Shown piece after piece: positions 1 through 5,765 of a DNA stretch of 64,000 bases. This DNA comes from Thermococcus paralvinellae. Lineage in GTDB: Archaea; Methanobacteriota_B; Thermococci; Thermococcales; Thermococcaceae. The notes beneath the pieces were generated by a model. That model did not search any database. It was not told the origin of the DNA and saw only the letters and a list, made by a program, of their open reading frames with translations. Positions within the stretch are counted from its first letter, which is position 1. The number at the start of each line of letters is the position of its first letter. A program made the translations under genes and the position numbers. The DNA lies in NCBI RefSeq assembly GCF_000517445.1, contig NZ_CP006965.1, positions 744,001 through 808,000 of the forward strand. Direction: 5' to 3'.

Positions 1-153
1 TAGTCGTTGAACCTCTTCTTCTGGAATTCTGTACCAGCCTCCTGCATACCTGTATGCCTTAATCTGGCCCTTTTCGATAGCTTTCTTGATGGTACTGTAC
101 TCTACTCTTAGCAACTTTGCTAGTTGGGTTGCCGTATGGTATGTTCTTCCCAT
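1..153 (-). CDS. Excisionase/MerR-like HTH DNA-binding protein (C-terminus outside window)
   Basis: The frame is open from the ATG at 153 to the window edge, giving 51 residues. The visible part is one helix-turn-helix of the excisionase/HTH_17 type: a T-x-x-Q-L-A-K-L-L start, the turn VEYSTIKKAI, then EKGQIKAYRYAGGWYRIP and an E-E-V run. The ATG follows GAGGTGAGG by six bases, an excellent ribosome site. It is too short for the 60-residue cut-off used by many gene finders and its end is not visible. Likely role: DNA binding in element regulation or excision. It resembles the two HTH units of the gene at 1111-1518. Confidence 0.75.
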   Translation of the reverse strand, partial: MGRTYHTATQLAKLLRVEYSTIKKAIEKGQIKAYRYAGGWYRIPEEEVQRL

Positions 154-196
154 TTTTTCCTCACCTCTCAATCCTTCTCTTGTTCAAATGTATTCT

Positions 197-223
197 CCAA
201 GAACTATAAATACTTTTTGGAGG
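197..223 (-). promoter_or_regulatory. TATA region of the HTH gene framed by a 6-bp inverted repeat
   Basis: Reading the minus strand, a TATA-like TATTTATAG lies at about 204-212, some 50 bases before the ATG at 153. It is framed by CTCCAA (197-202) and TTGGAG (218-223), perfect 6-bp arms with a 15-base centre. A site wrapping the TATA box could be an operator; this is inference. Confidence 0.4.
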
Positions 224-239
224 TTTTTCATGCCTCTTT

Positions 240-276
240 TCTTAACTTACACGGCTCTAAGAGGAGTAAGTTAAGA
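240..276. repeat. Perfect 11-bp inverted repeat (TCTTAACTTAC / GTAAGTTAAGA)
   Basis: Arms at 240-250 and 266-276 are exact reverse complements separated by 15 bases, so a strong stem-loop or dimeric protein site is possible. The right arm runs into a 14-bp word (268-281) that recurs exactly at 2322-2335 on the other side of the operon. The rest of the 154-392 intergenic stretch holds no gene that I can support. Confidence 0.7.
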
Positions 277-392
277 TTTCTACTAGCGAGTGTAATCACA
301 CTTGGTCTTTAGTGAAAAGCAAAAAACACCCTTGACAGAACACCAAAATCTTTGACCAAGAACAGGTCTGGAAGCTCAAGGACTGGAGCCTG

Positions 393-755
393 TCACTTAA
401 GTTCTGGAAAGTTTGGCTTGTTGATAAAGACTACATTCTTTCTATCTTTCAAGAGGTCGGTGATGTCAATGTAAAAGTCAGCAGTGCGCTTATAAGGAAA
501 CGGATGACCATGCCAGTTAACTATGATTCCATTGTAAGACTTAAGTTTGACGAGCAGGTGCCCTCCTTCTGTTTTTGTCTGAGTTGGTTCAAGTATGAGG
601 AGCATCTGGGCTGTAGGAGGAGACCCTTCTACTGTTAGCAAAACTGTTGACGTCAAGCCATACCAATCGGGCATAAAGGCAACAAACACTCGTCTTTCCC
701 TTGCCTCTGCACCCATCTTTTCTACCAAATCTTCAAATCTTAGTACTGTTTCCAT
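393..755 (-). CDS. Hypothetical protein of the integrated element (120 aa)
   Basis: I do not recognise this protein. The ATG at 755 follows GGTGGTGAG by two to three bases; an in-frame GTG at 767 is possible but lies inside that ribosome site. The protein is soluble and mixed alpha/beta, with an aromatic-rich middle (PDWYGL) and a YNGIIVNWHGHPFPYK segment carrying two histidines, and it ends in an FINKPNFPELK tail. There is no signal peptide or membrane segment. It follows the same-strand operon after a gap of about 140 bases (756-893) that contains no gene. A role in the element's biology is the only inference possible. Confidence 0.6.
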   Translation of the reverse strand: METVLRFEDLVEKMGAEARERRVFVAFMPDWYGLTSTVLLTVEGSPPTAQMLLILEPTQTKTEGGHLLVKLKSYNGIIVNWHGHPFPYKRTADFYIDITDLLKDRKNVVFINKPNFPELK

Positions 756-893
756 TCTCACCACCACTTTTAGTACACTTCCAGATTTTTAAGTATAGAG
801 GTCTGGTCCTCCTGTCTCCTTGTTGTTTTTCAAAAAACCAAAGTAAGGAAGATGCTGTGGGCTTTAGGGAGGAGCAGGTGAATCTGTCGGTTT

Positions 894-1145
894 TCATGTT
901 CTTCTCCCCTTACTGATTTTCTCAAACAGTTCCAAAGCAACTTGTTTTGCCTTCTCAATTTCTTCACCAGCAATCCGAATGCTGATGTGAAGGTCAGGCT
1001 TACTGATTTCTAGTTCCAGTAATGGTGATTGTAGGAGTTCCTCCTCTCTCTCAATTTCAGCATCTTCGCCTTCCTCATCGGTTGGTTCCACAGGGAGTTT
1101 AGGTGTGTCTTCAATCATGAGCTTGGGCTTCAGGTGTGGAGGCAC
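894..1145 (-). CDS. Small acidic hypothetical protein (83 aa)
   Basis: Unrecognised. It starts at GTG 1145, preceded by GGAGGGAT with good spacing. The start lies 35 bases inside the end of the HTH gene, so translation is probably coupled. Residues about 13-43 are very acidic and likely disordered. The rest (LLELEISKPDLHISIRIAGEEIEKAKQ) predicts a strand-strand-helix unit with a basic tail KGRRT. A later ATG at 1118 has no ribosome site. It is the last gene of the five-gene operon that begins at 2168. Confidence 0.6.
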   Translation of the reverse strand: MPPHLKPKLMIEDTPKLPVEPTDEEGEDAEIEREEELLQSPLLELEISKPDLHISIRIAGEEIEKAKQVALELFEKISKGRRT

Positions 1146-1518
1146 TGTTTATCCCTCCGTTGTTTTTCAGCTTCAGGACTTCGCTTTCAGGTATCTTGTA
1201 GTAGAGGCCTACCTTGATGCCTCTGAGTTTGCCCTGTCGCACTAACTCACTTACAACTTCTTGCCTAACTCCAAGAATTTCAGCAGCTTGTCTGGTACTG
1301 AGGAGTTTATCTTTTGGAGGTTTCTCCTTCTTGAGCCTTTCAACTTCTTCTTCAGGAATCCAATGATAGACCCTCATCCCATAGCGGATTTTCAGGGAGG
1401 CGACTTTCCCCTGTTCTATCCACAGATAGATAGCGTCAGTCGAAGTGTCAAGAATCTTGGCTACTTCTCGTGGGGAGAGATATGGTCCTTCAGGCCTTGG
1501 AATCTTTGGTGTTAGCAT
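1111..1518 (-). CDS. Protein with two tandem excisionase-type HTH domains
   Basis: 135 residues from ATG 1518, directly preceded by GGTGAGGAG. Longer upstream frames run into the previous gene without a ribosome site, so I reject them. Two similar winged HTH_17 units follow each other: residues about 13-60 (YLSPREVAKILDTSTDAIYLWIEQGKV, ending YHWIPEEEVERL) and about 70-118 (LLSTRQAAEILGVRQEVVSELVRQGKL, ending YYKIPESEVLKL). Each has the recognition helix, a G-K-x turn and an I-P-E-x-E-V wing. Such double-HTH proteins could bind adjacent half sites. The start overlaps the upstream LSm-like gene by 29 bases. Likely a transcription or excision factor of the element. Confidence 0.75.
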   Translation of the reverse strand: MLTPKIPRPEGPYLSPREVAKILDTSTDAIYLWIEQGKVASLKIRYGMRVYHWIPEEEVERLKKEKPPKDKLLSTRQAAEILGVRQEVVSELVRQGKLRGIKVGLYYKIPESEVLKLKNNGGINSASTPEAQAHD

Positions 1519-1762
1519 CCTCCTCACCCGGTTGTTCTTCTGCAAGTTTGATAACTCCAATCTTTCCTTTCCAAATGGCCACCAATCCGCAATCTTTGGC
1601 TCTGCCATTGACTACAACCTTAGCGTCTTTGAGGGTGAGGAATTGATTGGTCTCCTGGACAAGAATGCCGACATAGGTGGTTCTGCTGTTCCTTTCGCTT
1701 ACAATCACCTTGCGGTTCCAGAAAGGTTGGAATTCAGCCCAAGTGAGGTTCATGTTGCTCAT
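1490..1762 (-). CDS. Sm/LSm-like small protein, second of a tandem pair (90 aa)
   Basis: The pattern fits an Sm fold: residues about 16-27 give strands 1-2 (RKVIVSERNSRT), then YVGILV with the conserved Gly, then FLTLKDAKVVV as Sm1 strand 3. After a basic loop (NGRAKD), WKGKIGVIKL resembles the Sm2 strands. The tail is acidic. The start ATG (1762) overlaps the stop of the preceding gene as ATGA, with GGAGGTGA upstream, so the two are translationally coupled. Known: LSm/Hfq proteins bind RNA as rings. Inference only: with its neighbour it could form a hetero-oligomeric RNA-binding ring. A different small beta-barrel (SH3-like) is the main alternative. Confidence 0.55.
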   Translation of the reverse strand: MSNMNLTWAEFQPFWNRKVIVSERNSRTTYVGILVQETNQFLTLKDAKVVVNGRAKDCGLVAIWKGKIGVIKLAEEQPGEEDANTKDSKA

Positions 1763-2001
1763 GTTACTTCACCTCCTTTGGGATACTCAATGACAACAAG
1801 GTTCTGGATGAAGAGTTTTCTCACCACAGCAGCAGGTCTGTTGGTGAATTTTCTGCTTCTGGGAATCTTTATGTGGCAATCTGTTAGGTACAAGAATGCC
1901 CAGTCTTCGTTTTCGACAGTCCCGACAAAGACGCTTCCGTCATCCATTTTGATGCTGACCTTGGCACCAAAGTACTTCTCAAACTGGAGTTTGGGTTTCA
2001 T
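1759..2001 (-). CDS. Sm/LSm-like small protein, first of a tandem pair (80 aa)
   Basis: The sequence has the Sm layout in a short chain: a helix-like N-terminus (LQFEKYFG), strands KVSIKMDDG, VFVGTVENEDW with the Gly and acidic turn expected in Sm1, FLYLTDCHIKI, then VVRKLFIQNLVVIEYP, which sits where the Sm2 motif (I-R-G-x-x-I-x-x-I) belongs. The conserved Gly of Sm2 is absent, so it is divergent. It starts at ATG 2001, overlapping the stop of the 56-aa gene as ATGA, and ends in an ATGA overlap with the next LSm-like gene. Such tight coupling suggests equal amounts of the two proteins. Family assignment is by eye. Confidence 0.6.
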   Translation of the reverse strand: MKPKLQFEKYFGAKVSIKMDDGSVFVGTVENEDWAFLYLTDCHIKIPRSRKFTNRPAAVVRKLFIQNLVVIEYPKGGEVT

Positions 2002-2168
2002 TTCTCCTCACCTCCCAACTCTTTCTCTAAGGTCTCAACAAGGTTGATAGCCTCCTCGACATTCCTTCCAACACCTTTCCAGTACTTTGACACCTTTGTT
2101 GCTCGGATGCTGTACAGGTTGGTCTTGAGGTCTCTTACCAGCCGTTTGATTTCTTCTTCCTTCCCCAT
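1998..2168 (-). CDS. 56-aa helical protein, first gene of the element operon
   Basis: An ATG at 2168 with GGAGGTG five bases upstream opens a 57-codon frame whose TGA (2000-1998) overlaps the ATG of the next gene. The protein starts MGKEEEIKRLVRDLK and reads as two charged helices, with a K-Y-W-K-G turn between them. That it is real follows from the strong ribosome site, the exact ATGA overlap and the operator-like repeats before it. It is easily missed because of its length. Function unknown; a small DNA- or RNA-binding helical hairpin is possible. Confidence 0.75.
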   Translation of the reverse strand: MGKEEEIKRLVRDLKTNLYSIRATKVSKYWKGVGRNVEEAINLVETLEKELGGEEK

Positions 2169-2186
2169 CTCGTTTCACCTCCGTCC

Positions 2187-2221
2187 TTTACTGATATTAA
2201 ATCCTATTTACTGTTAGTAAA
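2187..2221 (-). promoter_or_regulatory. Two 15-bp palindromic operator-like sites, 20 bp apart
   Basis: TTTACTGATATTAAA (2187-2201) and TTTACTGTTAGTAAA (2207-2221) match at 13 of 15 positions. The second is a perfect palindrome of TTTACT/AGTAAA about a 3-base centre. Their starts are 20 bp apart, two helical turns, on one DNA face. They lie just before the ribosome site of the operon starting at 2168 and cover its probable TATA/start region. This is what a cooperative repressor site looks like; the HTH proteins encoded downstream are natural candidates (inference). Confidence 0.6.
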
Positions 2222-2249
2222 CTTTTTGGACGGTTGTCATTGCTCTATT

Positions 2250-2335
2250 TTCTTAACATTCGTCAGATATCAGTTTGAAAGTTAAGAAAAGCCCGGTAAG
2301 AACTTTTAACTTTCATACAGAAAGTTAAGATTTCT
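2250..2335. repeat. Cluster of GAAAGTTAAGA-type repeats, direct and inverted
   Basis: GAAAGTTAAGA occurs at 2277-2287 and 2320-2330. TTAACTTTC (2306-2314) is the inverse of GAAAGTTAA (2320-2328) with a 5-base gap, and a weaker TTCTTAACATT is at 2250-2260. The copy at 2322-2335 shares 14 identical bases with 268-281. The stretch 2169-2519 has no supported gene; it holds this cluster, the operators at 2187-2221 and the hairpin at 2376-2402. A replication origin or a regulator array are both possible. Confidence 0.65.
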
Positions 2336-2375
2336 GGGAGGCCATTGGTGACAGTGAGGAGAAGCGGAAGGTCTG

Positions 2376-2402
2376 ATAGTGTTTAAACCGGTAAAACACT
2401 AT
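2376..2402. repeat. 9-bp inverted repeat (ATAGTGTTT / AAACACTAT)
   Basis: Perfect 9-bp arms at 2376-2384 and 2394-2402 enclose nine bases containing the palindrome ACCGGT. It lies about 120 bases before the plus-strand membrane protein gene at 2520. It could be an operator, a cruciform or part of the element's origin; there is no T-run, so a terminator is less likely. Confidence 0.55.
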
Positions 2403-2519
2403 GAAACCAGTCCAAAAAAGTTGTGTAAGTAGAGGATTAAACAGAAAATTGGAGGATGGGGGCAATTCTCTGTCCCTGTCCTCCCCTACAACCACAACAA
2501 ACTTAGGAGGTGGTAAAAG

Positions 2520-2846
2520 GTGCTGGGGTACTTGAAGTGGTTCTTGAGTAAGGACAGTGCCTTCACAGATATCGAACTAGCAGGAAGAGCAATGATGTTT
2601 ATCGGGATTCTCAGCTTAACATTCGTGTTCTTAGGCTATACAGCGAAAGTAACCCTCGACAACATCAACGTAACCGACATAACAGCGCTTCCGATATTTG
2701 GCGGTGTCTTCGGTCCACTGAACAATGCAATGAACGTAGGTGCAGTAGTCATACTGTTATTCTTCCTGATAATGGTCATTTACGCTTTGTGGAACATGGT
2801 TCAGCAGTTTGGCGGGCTTGGATACGGCGGATATCCAAGAGAGTAA
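2520..2846 (+). CDS. Small membrane protein of the integrated element (108 aa)
   Basis: Starts at GTG 2520 after AGGAGGTGGT. Two hydrophobic segments are clear: residues about 25-42 (MMFIGILSLTFVFLGYTA) and about 72-92 (VGAVVILLFFLIMVIYALW). A loop with threonines and a Gly-Pro-rich part (PIFGGVFGP) lies between, and a Gly/Tyr-rich end (GGLGYGGYPRE) follows. This resembles small virion or conjugation-type membrane proteins of archaeal elements, but I recognise no family. It is followed after 39 bases by the coiled-coil gene in the same direction. Confidence 0.65.
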   Translation: MLGYLKWFLSKDSAFTDIELAGRAMMFIGILSLTFVFLGYTAKVTLDNINVTDITALPIFGGVFGPLNNAMNVGAVVILLFFLIMVIYALWNMVQQFGGLGYGGYPRE

Positions 2847-2885
2847 AGTCCTCTCCCAAACTTTTCTTTTTTTCAGGTGGTTGGA

Positions 2886-3104
2886 ATGTTAGGATTGCTG
2901 TTTGGGAGGAAGATTGTCAAGTCTGGTCTTGATGAAGTCCGCCAGGCCAGTGCATACTTCAGAAAGATTGAAAAACTGGAGAAACAGAGACAAAAACTGC
3001 TGGAAGAGAGGGCAAGGCTCATTCAGGAGATTAGGATGATTGACGCTGAGCTCAGGGAGATTGATAGGCAACTAGAGTTCTTGAGGAGATTGGAGTATTG
3101 GTGA
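2886..3104 (+). CDS. Short coiled-coil protein (72 aa)
   Basis: ATG 2886 follows AGGTGG by five bases, so I prefer it to the GTG at 2877. After a short hydrophobic start (MLGLLFGRKIV) nearly the whole protein is charged heptad helix (KIEKLEKQRQKLLEERARL and on), ending in LEYW. It probably forms a dimeric coiled coil and may work with the membrane protein before it. Its last 53 bases overlap the end of the convergent integrase gene. Function unknown. Confidence 0.6.
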   Translation: MLGLLFGRKIVKSGLDEVRQASAYFRKIEKLEKQRQKLLEERARLIQEIRMIDAELREIDRQLEFLRRLEYW

Positions 3105-4050
3105 CTTTTGTTTCTTCACGGTTTTTTGTCATTGAGTGCTGGTTGTATTGGTTAAGAATGGCAGGAAAATCAAGAGCTTGTTTTAGCCTCCCTACATTCT
3201 CCTTGTATGCTTTTCTTGCCTGATGGAACAGGTTGATGTAGTGGGTTGCCAAAATGTCACCACTTTGGCTATGACCTATCATGAATTTGACTACAGACTC
3301 CTGAACCCCAGCTTCAATCATCTTGTTTATGAACCATTTTCTGGCGTATTTCAGTGGGAGACCTCGCTTAACAAAGTATCCTCCAACTCCGTCATACGTC
3401 ACTCTGAATCTCCTTAACCTTTCCGCCAATTCGACTGGCATAAACACATAGTAGGATATCTTGCTCTTTCTCCTCCAGCCAAGCTCATAGTAGGCTATTC
3501 CGTCTTCTATGTGAAGTTTGCTCCTGTCGAATTCATTGACCAACTTGATTGCTTCCTTAACCCTGATGCCGCTGAAAACACACACAAGGCCAACAAGGAG
3601 ATAGTCCTCCCTTGTTACCTTGCTTAAAGCCTGTCTAACTTCCTCATCGCTTGGCAACCTGACGTCAATCCCGTCTGGCCTCTCTTTTAAGAGTTTCAGG
3701 AGGCTTGAGGCAAATTCCTCACTAATCATGCCTTTCTCCAGTTGGAACCGGATTAGTGCTCTTACACTCCTAACAAACCAATTCCACCGTCCACTTTTGC
3801 CACTATCAACCTTGGAGAGGATTCCTCTTAGGTCAGCTGGGCTTGTGATGTCAGCCTCACCAAGATACTTGTCGAGATAGCGGATATAGTCCCGAGCAAC
3901 ATCTTTGTTTAGTTTGTTGTTAAGGTAGCGAGCAAACTCCTCTCTGATTGGCAGATAAGTGAGCCTATCCCTGCTGTTGCTGGCTGTTTTGCGGTTTTGC
4001 TGACCCTTACGAGGCGGAGGTCCGGGGTTCGAATCCCCGCGGGCCCACCA
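3052..4050 (-). CDS. int: SSV-type archaeal integrase, C-terminal part int(C), split at the attachment site
   Basis: The frame is open from the tRNA fragment at 4050 down to 3052 (about 332 codons); the ATG at 3729 is internal, since good protein sequence (for example DYIRYLDKYLGEADIT) continues before it. The tyrosine-recombinase core is present: Arg in VFSGIRVKEAI, Lys in RRKSKISYYVFM, K-x-x-R in LPLKYARKWF, His in FMIGHS, and the nucleophile Tyr in ATHYINLF. No start codon remains at this end because integration separated it from int(N). Known: this splitting is the hallmark of SSV-type integrases. Integrated, it is not expected to make full protein; excision would rejoin the gene. Confidence 0.85.
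   Translation of the reverse strand, partial: WWARGDSNPGPPPRKGQQNRKTASNSRDRLTYLPIREEFARYLNNKLNKDVARDYIRYLDKYLGEADITSPADLRGILSKVDSGKSGRWNWFVRSVRALIRFQLEKGMISEEFASSLLKLLKERPDGIDVRLPSDEEVRQALSKVTREDYLLVGLVCVFSGIRVKEAIKLVNEFDRSKLHIEDGIAYYELGWRRKSKISYYVFMPVELAERLRRFRVTYDGVGGYFVKRGLPLKYARKWFINKMIEAGVQESVVKFMIGHSQSGDILATHYINLFHQARKAYKENVGRLKQALDFPAILNQYNQHSMTKNREETKVTNTPISSRTLVAYQSP
4004..4050 (+). other. attR: 3' fragment of tRNA-Val(TAC) from anticodon loop to CCA
   Basis: The bases fit the 3' part of a tRNA: anticodon loop CTTACGA with TAC at 4008-4010, stem strand GGCGG, variable AGGTC, T arm CGGGG-TTCGAAT-CCCCG, acceptor strand CGGGCCC, then ACCA (4047-4050). Bases before 4004 do not complete the anticodon stem and instead encode integrase, so this is a duplicated attachment core and not a tRNA gene. 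The intact tRNA-Val should lie to the left, outside the window. Confidence 0.85.
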
Positions 4051-4237
4051 TTCAACTCAAAAACGTTTCTAACAAAAAGTTTGATTAAGAATAACTGGTA
4101 TTTGCTCAAATTCTGGATTATGCCCTCTGTCTTTATAGGGGATACGAAATCAAGATTTACACAAACAAAGTTTTCAGGAAAAGCTTTTTATTTCGTAAAA
4201 TGTTTAACAATAGTGTAAAGCTTTGGGAGGTATGTTC

Positions 4238-4969
4238 ATGGGAGTTGAAAAGGTTCCAAAATACGATATTCCTGTTAAAAAGGTTGAATATGTTTTTATT
4301 GAACTGGAAAAAATGAAACCTCACGAGCAGCTAGTTCAAAAGGAACTTGAAGCATTCATTGAAAGTGTTACAGGTTCAGGCGTTTTCTGGAAGCCTATGC
4401 TTCTGGCTAAAGTTCCTGGAGAGGATATGTACTTAATTGTGGATGGTCACCACAGATGGGCTGGTCTTATGAAGCTTGGGGCTAAGAAAGCCCCATCAGT
4501 AATTTTGGACTACTTCAGTGACGATGTAAAGGTTTATACTTGGTATCCAGCATTCAAAGGTGATTTAGATAAGGTTCTGGAAAGGTTAAAGAAAGAAGGG
4601 CTTACAGTTGAAGAGTGCCAAAATGCAGAAGAACTAGCGGAGAAAGGGGAAATTGCCTTCGCTCTCATCGGTAAACATAAAGCATTCAAGATTCCAGGTG
4701 GATTACAAGAACAAAAAATTGTGAGCAAAGTTCTTGATGAAATGAGTGTTGAAGGAGAAATTGAACTTATTTACTATGGTCTTAAAGAAGATGCAAAAGA
4801 GGATATGGACAAAGGAGAAATTGACTACGTCTTTATCAGAAAAGCACCAAGCAAAGAAGAAGTAATGGAGCTAGTGAAAAAAGGAGAAGTTTTCTCACCA
4901 AAGACAACGAGGCATGTATTGCCATTTATACCAGACAAAATTGATGTCAAGCTTGAAGACCTCTTCTGA
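4238..4969 (+). CDS. serK: ADP-dependent L-serine kinase (SerK, ParB/Srx fold)
   Basis: 243 residues with the ParB/sulfiredoxin-like fold of Thermococcal SerK. The diagnostic nucleotide/metal motif VDGHHRWAGL is at about residue 70, after MKPHEQLVQKELEAFIESV. Known: SerK makes O-phospho-L-serine from serine with ADP as donor, feeding cysteine synthesis. Of the possible starts, ATG 4238 lies seven bases after GGGAGG, whereas ATG 4232 is too close. A TATA-like TTTTTATTT at about 4183-4191 precedes it. It is the first host gene right of the integrated element. Its end is followed by T-rich DNA (4975-5003) that also serves the guide RNA. Confidence 0.85.
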   Translation: MGVEKVPKYDIPVKKVEYVFIELEKMKPHEQLVQKELEAFIESVTGSGVFWKPMLLAKVPGEDMYLIVDGHHRWAGLMKLGAKKAPSVILDYFSDDVKVYTWYPAFKGDLDKVLERLKKEGLTVEECQNAEELAEKGEIAFALIGKHKAFKIPGGLQEQKIVSKVLDEMSVEGEIELIYYGLKEDAKEDMDKGEIDYVFIRKAPSKEEVMELVKKGEVFSPKTTRHVLPFIPDKIDVKLEDLF

Positions 4970-5004
4970 AAAAGTTTTTAACCTCTCTTTTTTAGTTCTT
5001 TTTG

Positions 5005-5063
5005 ACCAATGATGACGGATCAACCGGCTGAATAGTAGTGATGATATCGGTCTTGTCTGAGGT
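5005..5063 (+). ncRNA. C/D box small guide RNA; D' guide matches the 5' end of 16S rRNA
   Basis: All four boxes are present with archaeal spacing: C ATGATGA (5009-5015), 12-base guide, D' CTGA (5028-5031), six bases, C' GTGATGA (5038-5044), 12-base guide, D CTGA (5057-5060). ACC (5005-5007) can pair with GGT (5061-5063) as terminal stem. The first guide CGGATCAACCGG complements CCGGUUGAUCC at the universal archaeal 16S 5' end for 11 bases; the base opposite the fifth guide position from D' is the first U of GGUUGAU. Target of the second guide (TATCGGTCTTGT) not identified. A TATA-like TTTTTAAC at 4975-4982 sits about 26 bases before 5004. The D box overlaps the next gene's ribosome site. Confidence 0.88.
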
Positions 5064-5070
5064 GTGTAAA

Positions 5071-5745
5071 TTGATCAGGGCAGTTATCTTTGATGTTGAC
5101 GAAACGTTGATATATTATGAAAATTACAATGCTCAAGAATGGTTTAACAGCTATCTCAAACCTGCATTCCAACGACATAGTATAAATGTAGATTTTGAAA
5201 CATACAGGAAGATGGTTAAGGGGATTCTTCCTCGAAGTTATGTTGAAAAGCTCGGAATTAACCATGTGGAGTTCTGGAAGCTTGTCGATAATGTAAATCT
5301 TAAATATCGGAGAGTGTTGGCAAAAGAGGGTAAGATTAAGATTTTTCCAGATGTTTCTCAAACTCTCCAAGAGCTAAAAACAATGAGATTGAAACTTGCT
5401 GCTGTAAGCAACGCTTCTCAGGACTGTACAGAATTCGTGCTGGAGCTTTTTGATTTGAGAAAGTATTTTGAAGTAATTTTTGGCAAAGATTATTCATATC
5501 TCGATGGTGCAAAGCCAAATCCATACCTAATCCAAAAATCCCTTAAAGTTCTGAATGTTTCTCCCAGCGAAGCTCTCGTTGTTGGAGACAGTGAGCTGGA
5601 TGTAAAAGCAGCACATAGAGCTGGAATTAAAGCAGTTCAAGTTTTGAGGTTTGATAATTTTGTGGAAGAAGCTGACTATCATGTTAGAGATCTCAATGAG
5701 CTTGTGGATTTAGTCAAAAAGTTAGTGAATGAAGAGAGACATTAA
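5071..5745 (+). CDS. HAD-superfamily phosphatase
   Basis: 224 residues starting at TTG 5071 with GAGGTG six bases upstream; the ATG at 5038 would overlap the guide RNA and has no ribosome site. All four HAD motifs are visible: FDVDETL (nucleophile Asp, near residue 9), AAVSNAS (motif II), GAKPNPYL (motif III Lys) and VVGDSELDVKAA (motif IV acids). The helical cap between motifs I and II makes it a class I enzyme of the phosphoglycolate phosphatase/haloacid dehalogenase type. Substrate is unknown. Its Shine-Dalgarno shares bases with the D box of the guide RNA, so the two may be expressed from one transcript. Confidence 0.8.
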   Translation: MIRAVIFDVDETLIYYENYNAQEWFNSYLKPAFQRHSINVDFETYRKMVKGILPRSYVEKLGINHVEFWKLVDNVNLKYRRVLAKEGKIKIFPDVSQTLQELKTMRLKLAAVSNASQDCTEFVLELFDLRKYFEVIFGKDYSYLDGAKPNPYLIQKSLKVLNVSPSEALVVGDSELDVKAAHRAGIKAVQVLRFDNFVEEADYHVRDLNELVDLVKKLVNEERH

Positions 5746-5765
5746 TGTAATCTTTTCAAACGACA

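Larger units (their letters stand above)
1..4050. mobile_element. Right end of an integrated archaeal plasmid/virus-like element
   Basis: Seen: the 3' fragment of a tRNA gene at 4004-4050 overlaps the 5' end of an SSV-type integrase fragment that reads into the element. To its left are small, mostly unrecognised genes with very strong ribosome sites, several with excisionase-like HTH folds, and many short repeats. To its right the genes are ordinary Thermococcales housekeeping genes. Known: SSV-type integrases are split on integration, leaving int(C) at one end and int(N) beside the intact tRNA at the other. Inferred: the intact tRNA-Val, int(N) and most of the element lie before position 1. 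The element family cannot be named from this end alone. Confidence 0.85.

Noticed and set aside
3052-3729. Integrase beginning at the ATG at 3729
   Set aside because: Conserved protein sequence continues in frame upstream to the attachment site, so this ATG is internal.
4004-4050. A functional tRNA-Val gene
   Set aside because: Only the part from the anticodon loop onward is present; the 5' acceptor, D arm and 5' anticodon strand are absent and replaced by integrase sequence.
3909-4109. Reading frame of 66 codons with GPAGIRTPDLRL
   Set aside because: It is the antisense of the tRNA-Val fragment, a well-known false ORF; the integrase frame explains the region.
4970-5003. Only a T-rich terminator of serK
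   Set aside because: It may terminate serK, but the TTTTTAAC at 4975-4982 has the right distance to the guide RNA start, so I treat it mainly as promoter.
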